Shown: piece after piece, positions 1-7,623 of the stretch | How the letters are laid out: the number at the start of each line of letters is the position of its first letter | Position numbering within the stretch: position 1 is the stretch's first letter | Notes under the pieces: generated by a model | The model's input: only the letters and a program-made list of their open reading frames with translations | What the model was told of the DNA's origin: nothing | Databases searched by the model: none | Translations under genes and position numbers: made by a program | Assembly (NCBI RefSeq): GCF_007859295.1 | Contig: NZ_VOHB01000002.1 | Location: 1,179,624 to 1,243,623, forward strand | DNA from: Planococcus sp. CPCC 101016 | GTDB taxonomy: Bacteria > Bacillota > Bacilli > Bacillales_A > Planococcaceae | DNA length: 64,000 bases | Direction: 5' to 3'

Positions 1-1
1 A

Positions 2-568
2 ATGATGGCGAATGTCCTGCTTCGTTCGGATTTAATTGAAAGAACGTATCGTGAAAAAGGACCGGAATTAGCTTTTCACGAAATCACCTCTTTAAAGGAC
101 ATGGTCAGACAGGCACTTACCGAAGTAAGAAGAATCATATACGATTTGCGGCCCATGGCGTTGGATGACCTCGGTTTGGTACCTACCCTAAAGAAGTACA
201 TTGATACAATTGAGGAATACAATAAAGGCATTAGAATGGAATTCCAGTCGATGGGAAAAGAAGTGCGCTTGCCGAATAAATATGAAACCACTATTTTCCG
301 TCTGGTACAAGAAGGAATTTCAAATGCGATACGCCATGGCAAATCGTCTGAGATTAAAGTTGAAATGGAATGGCTAAGAGAACTTGTTAAAATTACAGTA
401 ACAGATAACGGAACTGGTTTTGATCAAGGAATTGTAAAAAACCAGTCATTCGGATTGGCGGGGATGAAAGAAAGAATCGAATTGGTTGAAGGCGATTTTT
501 TCATCAATTCATCACCCGGGAACGGTACAGTCTTAATGTTTGATATACCTTTTAAAAAGGGTATGTAA
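2..568 (+). CDS. degS: DegS sensor histidine kinase, C-terminal fragment (5' end outside window)
   Basis: This is the ATP-binding half of the cytoplasmic two-component kinase DegS, which phosphorylates DegU. The visible 188 residues cover the end of the dimerisation helices (IIYDLRPMALDDLG, about residues 45-58) and the HATPase domain: N box QEGISNAIRH (103-112), G1 box DNGTGF (135-140) and G2 box GLAGM (151-155). The phosphorylated histidine should lie upstream of the window, so the ATG at position 2 is an internal codon and not the real start. degU follows after 27 bases with its own GAGGAGG ribosome site, the usual degS-degU operon. Confidence 0.93.
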   Translation: MMANVLLRSDLIERTYREKGPELAFHEITSLKDMVRQALTEVRRIIYDLRPMALDDLGLVPTLKKYIDTIEEYNKGIRMEFQSMGKEVRLPNKYETTIFRLVQEGISNAIRHGKSSEIKVEMEWLRELVKITVTDNGTGFDQGIVKNQSFGLAGMKERIELVEGDFFINSSPGNGTVLMFDIPFKKGM

Positions 569-595
569 GATAGGGTATTCGAGGAGGACGACATA

Positions 596-1270
596 ATGAC
601 AAAAATAATTATTGTTGACGATCATCAATTATTTCGTGAAGGTGTAAAAAGAATTCTAGATTTTGAAAGTTCATTTGAAGTCGTTGCTGAAGGCGGAGAC
701 GGCAACGAAGTCATCAAATTATATGAAGAAAATAGACCTGATGTGGTATTGATGGATATCAATATGCCACAAAAAAATGGTGTAGAGGCTACAGGAGAAT
801 TGATTGAGAAATTCCCTGATGCGAAAGTCATTATGCTGTCCATCCACGATGATGAATCTTATGTGACGCATGCCTTGAAAACAGGTGCTTTAGGTTACAT
901 GCTGAAAGAAATGGATGCAGATGCAATTATTCAGGCGATTAAAGTAGTAGCAAAAGGCGGCTCTTATTTGCACCCTAAAGTCACGCGCAATCTAGTAATG
1001 GAATTCCGTCGTTTGAGCGAACGTGAAAACAAAGGGTCTTTCCATCAAACAGAAATTCGCCGTCCGTATCATCTTTTGACGAAACGTGAAAGTGAAGTTC
1101 TCCAATTATTGACAGATGGCCAAAGCAATCGCGTCATTGGAGAAACTTTGTTTATCTCTGAAAAAACGGTTAAAAACCACGTGTCGAGCATCTTGCAGAA
1201 AATGCAGGTAAATGACCGTACACAGGCAGTTGTGACCGCCATCAAAAACGGATGGGTTGAAGTAAGATAA
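596..1270 (+). CDS. degU: DegU response regulator (NarL/LuxR family)
   Basis: DNA-binding response regulator controlled by DegS. In Bacillus it governs degradative enzymes, competence and motility. The 224 residues show a receiver domain with acidic pocket VDD (7-9) and predicted phosphoacceptor Asp54 in VLMDINMP, then a LuxR-type helix-turn-helix (about 155-220: [25 protein letters not shown]). Length is close to B. subtilis DegU (229). The start ATG is preceded by GAGGAGG at 582-588. A strong intrinsic terminator follows, so the degSU transcript ends here. In B. subtilis DegU activates comK and so affects the com genes downstream; that link is known biology, not visible here. Confidence 0.97.
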   Translation: MTKIIIVDDHQLFREGVKRILDFESSFEVVAEGGDGNEVIKLYEENRPDVVLMDINMPQKNGVEATGELIEKFPDAKVIMLSIHDDESYVTHALKTGALGYMLKEMDADAIIQAIKVVAKGGSYLHPKVTRNLVMEFRRLSERENKGSFHQTEIRRPYHLLTKRESEVLQLLTDGQSNRVIGETLFISEKTVKNHVSSILQKMQVNDRTQAVVTAIKNGWVEVR

Positions 1271-1273
1271 AAT

Positions 1274-1317
1274 AAAAGACGGTAGATCTGCTAGTTTGCA
1301 GATCCACCGTCTTTTTT
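1274..1317 (+). terminator. Intrinsic terminator of degSU
   Basis: Stem AAAAGACGGT-a-GATCTGC (1274-1291), loop tagttt, and GCAGATC-c-ACCGTCTTTT (1298-1315) with a T run. It lies just after the degU stop. The A tract on the left arm could also allow termination of leftward transcripts. Confidence 0.9.
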
Positions 1318-1370
1318 GTTTGCTTTCTATTCTTCAAGAAGTCGCAGCAGTTCAGCTAACCGTTGAAAAC

Positions 1371-1752
1371 GGGCGCCTCCGCATTTCTATGTCCAGACTC
1401 CGGCGCCCAGCTCTTCGGGTCATAAGCCAACCCGGCTTTGCGGCAAAAAGTGCCGCTTTGCCGGTCTGTCTTATGCCTGTCAGAGCTACATGGGCGCCTG
1501 CGCATTTCTGTGTCCAGACTCCGGCGCCCAGCTCTTCGGGTCATAAGCCAACCCGGCTTTGCGGCAAAAAGTGCCGCTTTGCCGGTCTGTCTTATGCCTG
1601 TCAGAGCTACATGGGCGCCTGCGCATTTCTGTGTCCAGACTCCGGCGCCCAGCTCTTCGGGTCATAAGCCAACCCGGCTTTGCGGCAAAAAGTGCCGCTT
1701 TGCCGGTCTGTCTTATGCCTGTCAGAGCTACATGGCTGCCTGCGCTTTTCTT
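1371..1752. repeat. Tandem array of a 121-bp structured repeat (3 copies plus a partial)
   Basis: Three nearly identical units repeat with a period of exactly 121 bp (the motif CGGCGCCCAG starts at 1401, 1522 and 1643), preceded by a partial unit tail at 1371-1400. Each unit can fold into one long stem-loop: outer arms GGCGCCC/GGGCGCC (1402-1408 with 1492-1498 in unit 1), then AGCTCT/AGAGCT, CATAAG/CTTATG, CCGGC/GCCGG and an apical GCGGC-aaaaagt-GCCGC. A spacer of about 23 bp (TGCGCATTTCTGTGTCCAG) joins the units. The last unit has a variant right arm (GGCTGCC) and ends in CTTTTCTTTTA, where the final TTA is the stop codon of the leftward exonuclease gene. Open frames across the array shift between copies because 121 is not a multiple of three, so it is not coding. 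A related cluster lies at 6490-6788. Confidence 0.95.
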
Positions 1753-2361
1753 TTATAATCGATCGTAGCAGTATTGGTAGATGGCTGCTGTTGCTAGGCA
1801 ATCGCCTAATGCATCGTGAGCATCGTGTTCCAGTTTTAAAAAGGCAGTCAATGTGGTCAATTTGTGATTAGGTGTTTGGGTAATGGCTCTTCTGGCCAAC
1901 TTGACTGTATCGATGACTGTGTACTCGGGAATCGGTGTGATCTCTTCGAGAGCATACAAGAATCCCATATCGAAAGGGGCATTATGTGCAATGATTGGCA
2001 AGCCTTCGATAAAAGCAATCAGTTCATGCGCAACTTCTTCAATAACCGGCGCATTCTGTACATCTTTGTTGGTGATGCCTGTGATTCGTGTAATCGTGCT
2101 GGAAATGGGGCATTCCGGGTTGACCATCAAATACATAGTTTCCATGCGTTCGTGATTGATGTATTTAACAGCTCCGATTTGAATGATCTTATCGCTTCCT
2201 GCGCGCAATCCAGTGGTTTCAAAATCCAGGACTACGTAATTATCCACTTTCTGCATACTCGATTTGTATTTTTTAGGCCGAGCGGGCTGCTTACGGCTCC
2301 ACTGTGGGCGTGTTTCCCTCATTTTTTGTTCCAGTATCTGTCTGGCATCTCTTTTCTCCAT
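1753..2361 (-). CDS. DEDDh 3'-5' exonuclease (DnaQ/PolC epsilon-like)
   Basis: A 202-residue exonuclease of the DnaQ superfamily, which removes nucleotides from 3' ends of DNA or RNA using two metal ions. All three motifs are present: ExoI DFETTG (about 47-52), ExoII HNAPFD (about 127-132) and ExoIII HDALGD (about 181-186, giving the DEDDh His and Asp). A basic 35-residue N-terminal tail (RPQWSRKQPARPKKYK) precedes the domain and may bind nucleic acid. There is no helicase or polymerase domain, so it is a stand-alone trimming or proofreading-type nuclease; the substrate is unknown. The start is supported by GGAGGGATCTC just upstream. It converges on degU, and the structured repeat array abuts its stop codon. 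Confidence 0.88.
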   Translation of the reverse strand: MEKRDARQILEQKMRETRPQWSRKQPARPKKYKSSMQKVDNYVVLDFETTGLRAGSDKIIQIGAVKYINHERMETMYLMVNPECPISSTITRITGITNKDVQNAPVIEEVAHELIAFIEGLPIIAHNAPFDMGFLYALEEITPIPEYTVIDTVKLARRAITQTPNHKLTTLTAFLKLEHDAHDALGDCLATAAIYQYCYDRL

Positions 2362-2490
2362 GAGATCCCTCCTTTATTTGTATCTACTAGTGTACCGCAA
2401 AAATGAAAAAAATTCCGTTTTGACAGTTGACACAGTTTCTTCATTGTATTCACCCACTGCCTATGGCAAAATGAAGCGCAGGAGGAATGC

Positions 2491-3063
2491 ATGATGAAAA
2501 AAATGATTATCGCGGCAGGGCTTGTTTTGGTACTCGCTGCCTGTTCAGATTCCGAAGAACCTTCAGTTAATGAAAATACAGTCGAAGATGGCAATGCAGC
2601 AAGCGAGAATAATGCAGTTGACCATGGCATCGAGGAAAATAAAGATGAAAAAGTTGGGTTCACTGTAGATGATGAAGGAAATGTCATAGAAGCGGATGTG
2701 CCTGAAGAAAAAGCTAAAGAATTATTGGCCGCTTACGAAGAGTATGTAGCAGCATTCAATTCAGAAGACATTGACCGCTACATGAAGACCATTGCTCAGG
2801 AACCGGATGGTTTTGACCGTGAAGAAGATCAGGCAGCGTTGACAAAAGCTTTTGAAACCTACGATAGCCAATACGAAACAAGTAACGAAACCATCGTAAA
2901 GTATGAAGAGGACCGTGCAGAAGTGTTTGCGGTACTTAATGTGAAAATGAAGGCCGCAAATTCAAATGACGCTGTCGAACAGACTGGCCGTCAAGTTGTT
3001 GTCTTTAAAAAAGAAAATGATGAGTGGAAAGTTACCAGCGTCCATTTTATCGGCAATCAATAA
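2491..3063 (+). CDS. Small secreted lipoprotein with NTF2/SnoaL-like C-terminal region
   Basis: The 190-residue protein starts with a lipoprotein signal (MMKKMIIAAGLVLVLAAC, lipobox LAAC, Cys18 lipidated), so it should be anchored on the outer face of the membrane. An acidic, Asn/Glu-rich linker (19-70) leads to a domain of about 115 residues (EKAKELLAAYEEYVAAFNSEDIDRY and a later beta-rich part with QVVVFKKENDEWKV) that looks like the cone-shaped NTF2/SnoaL fold. Such domains bind small ligands or are catalytically silent; no function is claimed. Two TTGACA hexamers (2420-2425 and 2427-2432) lie upstream without a good -10. The ribosome site GGAGG (2481-2485) supports this start. An intrinsic terminator follows directly. 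Confidence 0.75.
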   Translation: MMKKMIIAAGLVLVLAACSDSEEPSVNENTVEDGNAASENNAVDHGIEENKDEKVGFTVDDEGNVIEADVPEEKAKELLAAYEEYVAAFNSEDIDRYMKTIAQEPDGFDREEDQAALTKAFETYDSQYETSNETIVKYEEDRAEVFAVLNVKMKAANSNDAVEQTGRQVVVFKKENDEWKVTSVHFIGNQ

Positions 3064-3067
3064 TAGA

Positions 3068-3096
3068 TTTCCCGTCATATGCGGGAAATTTTTTTA
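3068..3096 (+). terminator. Intrinsic terminator after lipoprotein gene
   Basis: TTTCCCG (3068-3074), loop tcatatg, CGGGAAA (3082-3088), then a T run. It begins four bases after the stop codon. Confidence 0.85.
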
Positions 3097-3167
3097 TTGT
3101 CTTCTTCCTATTATGTCTTTTCTAAGTCTTCTTTTTTGGTAAACTAGCAATGGAGGCTGATTAATCA

Positions 3168-4001
3168 ATGAAAACCGCAATTGTAACAGACAGTACATCT
3201 TATTTACCCGAAAAAACACGTGAACTAATGGGGATTCATATGGTTTCGCTGGAAGTGACATTTGGAAACGAGTCTTTCAAAGAAGCCGAAATGACAGAAA
3301 CAGAATTTTATCAAAAAGCGAAAGAGGAATTTCCGAAAACTTCACAGCCGCCTCTGGGAGAATTCGTTGCTCTCTACAATAAATTAGCAACTCATCATGA
3401 GGAAATTGTCTCTATTCATTTATCAAGTGGAATAAGCGGAACCTATGCAGGTTCACAGCAGGCCGCTGAAATGGTCGATGGCGTAAAAGTCTATTCTTTT
3501 GATTCCGAGCTTACCTGTGCGTTGCAAGGCTTTTATACGATAAAGGCTGCCAAACTGGCTGAAGAAGGAGCAAAAGCTGAAACCATTTTAGCGGAGCTGC
3601 ATGAAATGAAAAAGTCGTTGCGCGCCTATTTTATGGTGGAAGACTTAAAGCATCTGCAACGTGGAGGACGGTTATCCAGTGCACAAGCTTTGGTCGGCGG
3701 CATGCTGCAAATCAAGCCGATTTTGCATTTTCAGGAAAAAGTCATTGTTCCGTTCGAGAAAATTCGGACGCGAAAAAAAGCGATGAACCGGATTGTTGAT
3801 TTATTGAAAGCGGATCTGAAAGATGGGCAGAAGCGGCAGGCAACCATTATCCATGCCAATCGTCCAGAAGAAGCGGTAAATTGGCAAAAAGAACTGGAAG
3901 CGACTTGTCCTGAAGTAGATTTTGAAATCTCTTATTTTGGACCGGTTATTGGAACACATTTGGGAGAAGGAGCAATGGGTCTTGGTTGGGTGAAAAAATA
4001 A
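3168..4001 (+). CDS. degV: DegV-family fatty-acid-binding protein
   Basis: The 277-residue protein belongs to the DegV/FakB family, which binds a single fatty acid and in several Firmicutes presents it to the FakA kinase. Visible family features are the N-terminal TDSTSYLP (8-15), the SSGISGTY motif (about 86-93) that lines the head-group pocket, and the DLKHLQRGGRLS segment (about 160-171). Its place between degU and comFA matches B. subtilis degV. A second paralogue lies at 35057-35908. The ATG follows a GGAGGCTGATTAATCA ribosome site. The comF genes begin 39 bases downstream without a clear terminator, so they may be co-transcribed. Confidence 0.88.
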   Translation: MKTAIVTDSTSYLPEKTRELMGIHMVSLEVTFGNESFKEAEMTETEFYQKAKEEFPKTSQPPLGEFVALYNKLATHHEEIVSIHLSSGISGTYAGSQQAAEMVDGVKVYSFDSELTCALQGFYTIKAAKLAEEGAKAETILAELHEMKKSLRAYFMVEDLKHLQRGGRLSSAQALVGGMLQIKPILHFQEKVIVPFEKIRTRKKAMNRIVDLLKADLKDGQKRQATIIHANRPEEAVNWQKELEATCPEVDFEISYFGPVIGTHLGEGAMGLGWVKK

Positions 4002-4040
4002 GCCGGCTGGGGCTTTTTCTCTATCGAAAGGTGGATGCAA

Positions 4041-5369
4041 ATGAAAGAAATTGAAGAATTTTTAACTGGCCGAATGTGGCTTAGAAATTTTACACCTTTT
4101 CCAAAAGAGCAGCTGGACGATGCAATCTTAACTGGAAAGGTGAGGGTCAGTCCAGGTATTATTGATGGAAAGCAATGTGCCCGCTGCCTTGAAAAATCCT
4201 CACAAAAAATTGTTCCCTTTTTCTGCGCCGCATGCCAGTCAGTCTGTCATTATTGCCGGCATTGTATCAAGATGGGACGCATTAGTTCCTGTACGGAATT
4301 AATCACTTGGGCATTTCCTTCAACTATTACTCCTCAGAGCCATTCATTCTTTTGGAATGGCAGCCTCACACCAATGCAGGAACGAGCTTCCCAGGAAGTT
4401 CAGCAAAGCCTCTCACAAGACAAAGATCATCTAGTTTATGCTGTATGTGGAGCCGGGAAAACCGAACTGCTTTTTCCTGCAATATACGGTGCTTTAAAGA
4501 AAGGGTTGCGCGTTTGCATAGCCGCCCCCAGAACAGATGTCGTGTTGGAGCTTTCGCCGCGCTTGCGTGCAGTGTTTCCCAGCACTACGATTCATAGTTT
4601 ATATGGAAATTCTCCCGAACAATCTGGTTTTGCACCATTGGTCATCGCAACTACACATCAACTGTATCGATTTAAAGATGCCTTCGATGTGATGATAGTA
4701 GATGAAGTGGATGCCTTTCCGTATTCCTATGATCCAGCTTTAAGAAGAGCTGTCTCAAAAGCGAAGAAAGAGATGGCACCGATTATTTATGTATCGGCAA
4801 CTCCTTCAAATCAGCTACTGAAACAAGTGCCGAATAGTTCACAGCTGTTTCGTCGATTTCACGGTTTTCCTTTGCCGGTTCCTCAATTTCGATCCTTATG
4901 GGGATATGAAAAAGATTTCTCAAAGGGAAAGATTCCCGCGAAATTGATTGATTGGGTAGATGACAAAATAAATAAAGAACAACCATTTCTCGTGTTTTTC
5001 CCAACAATTGAATTGATTGAAAAGGCTATAGGGTTATTTAAGCAAAGACATCCGGCGATTGAAGCAGTCCATTCAAAAGATGCGGATAGAAAAGAAAAAG
5101 TTATGAAGTTGCGCCAAGGTCAAATTCCAGGGGTTCTGACATCGACTATTCTGGAGCGCGGCATTACCATACCGAATGTACAAGTGGCGGTGGTGGGCGC
5201 CGATCAGCCTATTTTCGATGCTGCCGCATTGATTCAAATTTCGGGAAGATCGGGCAGGGCTGTAGATTATCCGAGTGGTGAAGTTGTGTTTTTTCATAAT
5301 GGAATCGTTTGGCAAATGGATAAAGCAATAAAACTGATCCGCTCCTATAATAAGGGGGCTAGAGGGTGA
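4041..5369 (+). CDS. comFA: ComFA, DEAD/DEAH-box ATPase for DNA uptake
   Basis: ComFA is the cytoplasmic membrane-associated ATPase thought to drive single-stranded DNA import during natural transformation. Numbered from Met at 4041, it has an N-terminal zinc region with Cys46/Cys49, Cys62/Cys65 and more cysteines to 75, Walker A CGAGKTE (136-142), a DEVD box in MIVDEVDAF (about 220-228), SATP (motif III) and a C-terminal helicase domain ending in QISGRSGRA (motif VI). The ATG at 4035 touches the ribosome site (AAGGTGG, 4028-4034), so the ATG at 4041 is the better start and gives 442 residues. The stop overlaps the comFC GTG start (GTGA), indicating translational coupling. No comFB lies between them, unlike B. 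subtilis. Confidence 0.93.
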   Translation: MKEIEEFLTGRMWLRNFTPFPKEQLDDAILTGKVRVSPGIIDGKQCARCLEKSSQKIVPFFCAACQSVCHYCRHCIKMGRISSCTELITWAFPSTITPQSHSFFWNGSLTPMQERASQEVQQSLSQDKDHLVYAVCGAGKTELLFPAIYGALKKGLRVCIAAPRTDVVLELSPRLRAVFPSTTIHSLYGNSPEQSGFAPLVIATTHQLYRFKDAFDVMIVDEVDAFPYSYDPALRRAVSKAKKEMAPIIYVSATPSNQLLKQVPNSSQLFRRFHGFPLPVPQFRSLWGYEKDFSKGKIPAKLIDWVDDKINKEQPFLVFFPTIELIEKAIGLFKQRHPAIEAVHSKDADRKEKVMKLRQGQIPGVLTSTILERGITIPNVQVAVVGADQPIFDAAALIQISGRSGRAVDYPSGEVVFFHNGIVWQMDKAIKLIRSYNKGARG

Positions 5370-6022
5370 ATTGCTATTTATGTGATCAAGGTATGTCCAC
5401 ACAAGTAAGCTGGCGGAGTATTTTTTTTAACGAGCTGCAGGAAGTAGTTTGCCTGCGCTGCCGTGCTGGCTTCGAACCTGCTGTACCAGGCTGCCCGATC
5501 TGCAGCGCACCTGGAGAAGGTAAATGCGCCGATTGCTGCGAATGGGAAACGACTGAGTATGCCGGTTTGATTGATGCCGGTAAAAGTCTATATCGATACA
5601 ATACGGCAATGAAAGAATATCTTCATCAATATAAATTTTTAAAAGATATCGTATTGTCCCAAGTTTTTGCAGCAGACCTGAGAGAAGCGCTCTACAAACA
5701 ACAAACGATGATCGTGCCTATCCCAATGAATGGCAATAAGCTGAAAGAGCGCACTTTTCCTCAAGTTGATCGGCTCCTCGATTCGGCAGCTCTTCCTTAT
5801 ACACACCTCCTTGAGAAAAAAGAGATTGGGCTGGGCGGTAAATCCAAATCTGATCGAATGGCATTGCAGGATATTTTCTGGTGGAATGGACACCCGGTGC
5901 CGGAAAAAGTATTGCTGTTTGATGATTTATATACGACGGGCAGTACCATGCGCCTGGCAGCTCAAGTTTTAAAGGACCAAGGTGTCAAAGAGATTAAGAT
6001 TCTATCGCTTATTCGTGCCTAG
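5366..6022 (+). CDS. comFC: ComFC, competence phosphoribosyltransferase-like protein
   Basis: The 218-residue ComFC acts with ComFA in DNA uptake and transformation. The N-terminus carries zinc-binding cysteine pairs (CYLC 3-6, CLRC 29-32, CPIC 43-46, CADCC 54-58). The C-terminal half is a type I phosphoribosyltransferase fold with the PRPP-binding loop LLFDDLYTTGSTM (about 180-192). Translation begins at GTG 5366, overlapping the comFA stop by four bases, with GGGGG upstream at 5354-5358. The cysteines and PRPP loop are intact, so the gene looks functional. Confidence 0.92.
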   Translation: MNCYLCDQGMSTQVSWRSIFFNELQEVVCLRCRAGFEPAVPGCPICSAPGEGKCADCCEWETTEYAGLIDAGKSLYRYNTAMKEYLHQYKFLKDIVLSQVFAADLREALYKQQTMIVPIPMNGNKLKERTFPQVDRLLDSAALPYTHLLEKKEIGLGGKSKSDRMALQDIFWWNGHPVPEKVLLFDDLYTTGSTMRLAAQVLKDQGVKEIKILSLIRA

Positions 6023-6061
6023 TCAAAAATTTAAAATGGATGAACAATAGGAGGAACAGCC

Positions 6062-6421
6062 ATGTTTTATAAACGCTCAGAAAGCTTTCGGTATACTTTT
6101 GGGACTCCGCCCGAAATACGTTTGCGCATAATGGATACAATCCATAAGCAATTTTTGTCGCCGAACATATATGGCTTACTGTTGGATATATCACCTAAAG
6201 GAGCAAAAGTATTTTCCGAGAAGGAATGGGTGATGGGAGAAGAGAATGTAAGTCTGGAATTTGTGCTGAATCATGAAACGATTACAGCAGAAGCCACCAT
6301 CGTTTGGAAGCAGCAATACGAAGAAGGGTGGCTGTATGGCATAGATTTCAATCAAAATTCCATTAAGGAAATGCTCATTTTAAGTGAAATTCGAGAATTG
6401 AAAGAAATAGAAATGAATTGA
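6062..6421 (+). CDS. PilZ-domain protein
   Basis: A small (119-residue) single-domain protein resembling PilZ, the cyclic-di-GMP receptor domain. The DxSxxG signature is present as LDISPKG (41-47). The N-terminal arginine motif is degenerate (R5 and R10 in KRSESFRY, rather than RxxxR), so binding of the nucleotide is uncertain. The later hydrophobic-charged alternation (TAEATIVWKQQ, WLYGIDF) fits the PilZ beta barrel. It lies 39 bases after comFC with ribosome site GGAGG (6051-6055) and is probably co-transcribed with the comF genes. In B. subtilis the equivalent place is taken by flagellar genes; here only this protein lies there. Confidence 0.72.
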   Translation: MFYKRSESFRYTFGTPPEIRLRIMDTIHKQFLSPNIYGLLLDISPKGAKVFSEKEWVMGEENVSLEFVLNHETITAEATIVWKQQYEEGWLYGIDFNQNSIKEMLILSEIRELKEIEMN

Positions 6422-6446
6422 AAAAACCGGCGGATGCCGGTTTTTT
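6421..6446 (+). terminator. Intrinsic terminator after the PilZ gene
   Basis: AAAAAACCGGC (6421-6431), loop ggat, GCCGGTTTTTT (6436-6446). It overlaps the last base of the stop codon and can work in both directions. Confidence 0.88.
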
Positions 6447-6489
6447 GTTTGTTAAGCAATAATTGTTTAGGTGTTCAGCCTTTTTCCCG

Positions 6490-6788
6490 TGTGCGGAGCA
6501 TTTTATGCCCGTCGAATCTCCACGGGCGCTTCCGCTTTTCTCTTTTTAGACTCCGGCAGCCAGCTCTTCGGGTCATAAGCCAACCCAACTATGTGGCAAA
6601 AGGACGCCACTTCGCTGGTTCGTCTTATGCCCGTCAGAGCTACACGGCTGCCTTCGCTTTTCTTGATGTCCAGACTCCAGCGGCCAGGTCCTAGGGTCAT
6701 AAGTCACCCTAGCTGTGCGGCTGAAAACATGCCGCTTCGCCAGTGCGTCTTATGCCCGTCGGACCTACACAGCCGTTTCCACTTTTCT
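6490..6788. repeat. Diverged cluster of the structured repeat family
   Basis: Two units and a decayed leading fragment relate to the array at 1371-1752. Unit 1: outer arms GGCAGCC (6555-6561) and GGCTGCC (6646-6652), then AGCTCT/AGAGCT, CATAAG/CTTATG and apical GTGGC/GCCAC. Unit 2: CGGC (6681-6684) with GCCG (6772-6775), AGGTCC (6686-6691) with GGACCT (6761-6766), CATAAG/CTTATG and apical GCGGC/GCCGC. Unit spacing is about 124 bp. The sequence differs from the first array but the pairing is kept, with both sides of several stems changed together. The right end CTTTTCTTTA runs into the stop codon of the leftward SDR gene. Confidence 0.88.
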
Positions 6789-7496
6789 TTAGTGCTCGTA
6801 AATCATTTTTCTGGTCATGCCGCCGTCGATATTCAGGCATTCTGCAGTGATGAACGAGTTTTGGGGGTTGCTTAGGAACAGGCAGGCACGCGCGATATCG
6901 GCTGTTTCTCCAACGCGGCGGCTCCAGTGCTGTTGGTGATCGACTTCACGTAAGTCTTCCTTATCCCCTGTATGAATCCAACCTGGTGCGATTGAGTTGA
7001 CGCGTATTCCTTGTTCACTGAAAGTGGCTGCAAGTGAATGGGTCAAGGCATAAATTCCGCCTTTAGACGCTGAATAAGTTTCAGTATTGGGTTCAGACAT
7101 AAATGCACGCGTTGAGGTCATATTGATGATGGAACGGATGTCCTCAGTCATGTAGCGTGCTGCTTCCCTGCTGCAAATAAAGACGCTTTTCAAATTGGTA
7201 TCCAGCACATGATTCCATTCCTTTTCATCCACTTCCCAGATGGATTTGAAGGTTGAGATTCCGGCATTATTAATCAGTGTGTGGATAGCGCCGTAATCGT
7301 CATTAATTTTTTTGAATACAGTAATGACTTCATCGAAATTTCCAACGTCGCATTTTCGGTATTCCACACCTTCCAGCTCAACTGGTTCGACATCTAATCC
7401 GATGACACGAGCGTTTTCAGCGGCAAAATGTTCGGCGATGCTTTTTCCGATGCCTTGGGATGCACCGGTTACTATGACTGTTTTATTCGTGAACAT
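6789..7496 (-). CDS. SDR-family NAD(P)-dependent oxidoreductase
   Basis: A 235-residue classical short-chain dehydrogenase/reductase. It shows the TGASQGIG cofactor motif (10-17), an acidic residue after strand 2 (LDVE, 35-38) that suggests a preference for NAD(H), NNAG (76-79), and the catalytic Ser128, Tyr141 and Lys145 (YSASK). The C-terminus has the usual ECLNIDGGMT segment. The substrate cannot be told. The reading frame extends upstream to 7766, but the start at 7496 has an AAGGAG site nine bases away and matches the family N-terminus; the extension would run through the hpf promoter. It is divergent from hpf, and its stop codon is formed at the edge of the repeat cluster. Confidence 0.88.
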   Translation of the reverse strand: MFTNKTVIVTGASQGIGKSIAEHFAAENARVIGLDVEPVELEGVEYRKCDVGNFDEVITVFKKINDDYGAIHTLINNAGISTFKSIWEVDEKEWNHVLDTNLKSVFICSREAARYMTEDIRSIINMTSTRAFMSEPNTETYSASKGGIYALTHSLAATFSEQGIRVNSIAPGWIHTGDKEDLREVDHQQHWSRRVGETADIARACLFLSNPQNSFITAECLNIDGGMTRKMIYEH

Positions 7497-7554
7497 GAAC
7501 TTCAACTCCTTGTAACAATCTTTACCTGAATTCAATGATCTTAAAACTTTTTGG

Positions 7555-7580
7555 GTTTTAAGAAGGAAAGACAAGGGAAC
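7555..7580 (+). promoter_or_regulatory. Candidate general-stress (SigB-type) promoter of hpf
   Basis: GTTTTA (7555-7560), 14 bases, then GGGAAC (7575-7580), close to the SigB pattern GTTTAA-N12..15-GGGTAT. B. subtilis yvyD (hpf) is known to be SigB- and SigH-dependent. Two positions differ from the consensus, so this is a candidate only. Confidence 0.4.
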
Positions 7581-7623
7581 ATGTAGAAGAGTACAGATAG
7601 CACATATAGAAGGAGGAGTTAAC

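Noticed and set aside
1371-1752. CRISPR array
   Set aside because: Whole 121-bp units are repeated, spacers are identical and no cas genes are near.
1296-1768. Open frames of 60-123 codons across the repeat array
   Set aside because: They repeat the same segment in shifting frames because the unit is 121 bp, have no ribosome site and no protein-like composition.
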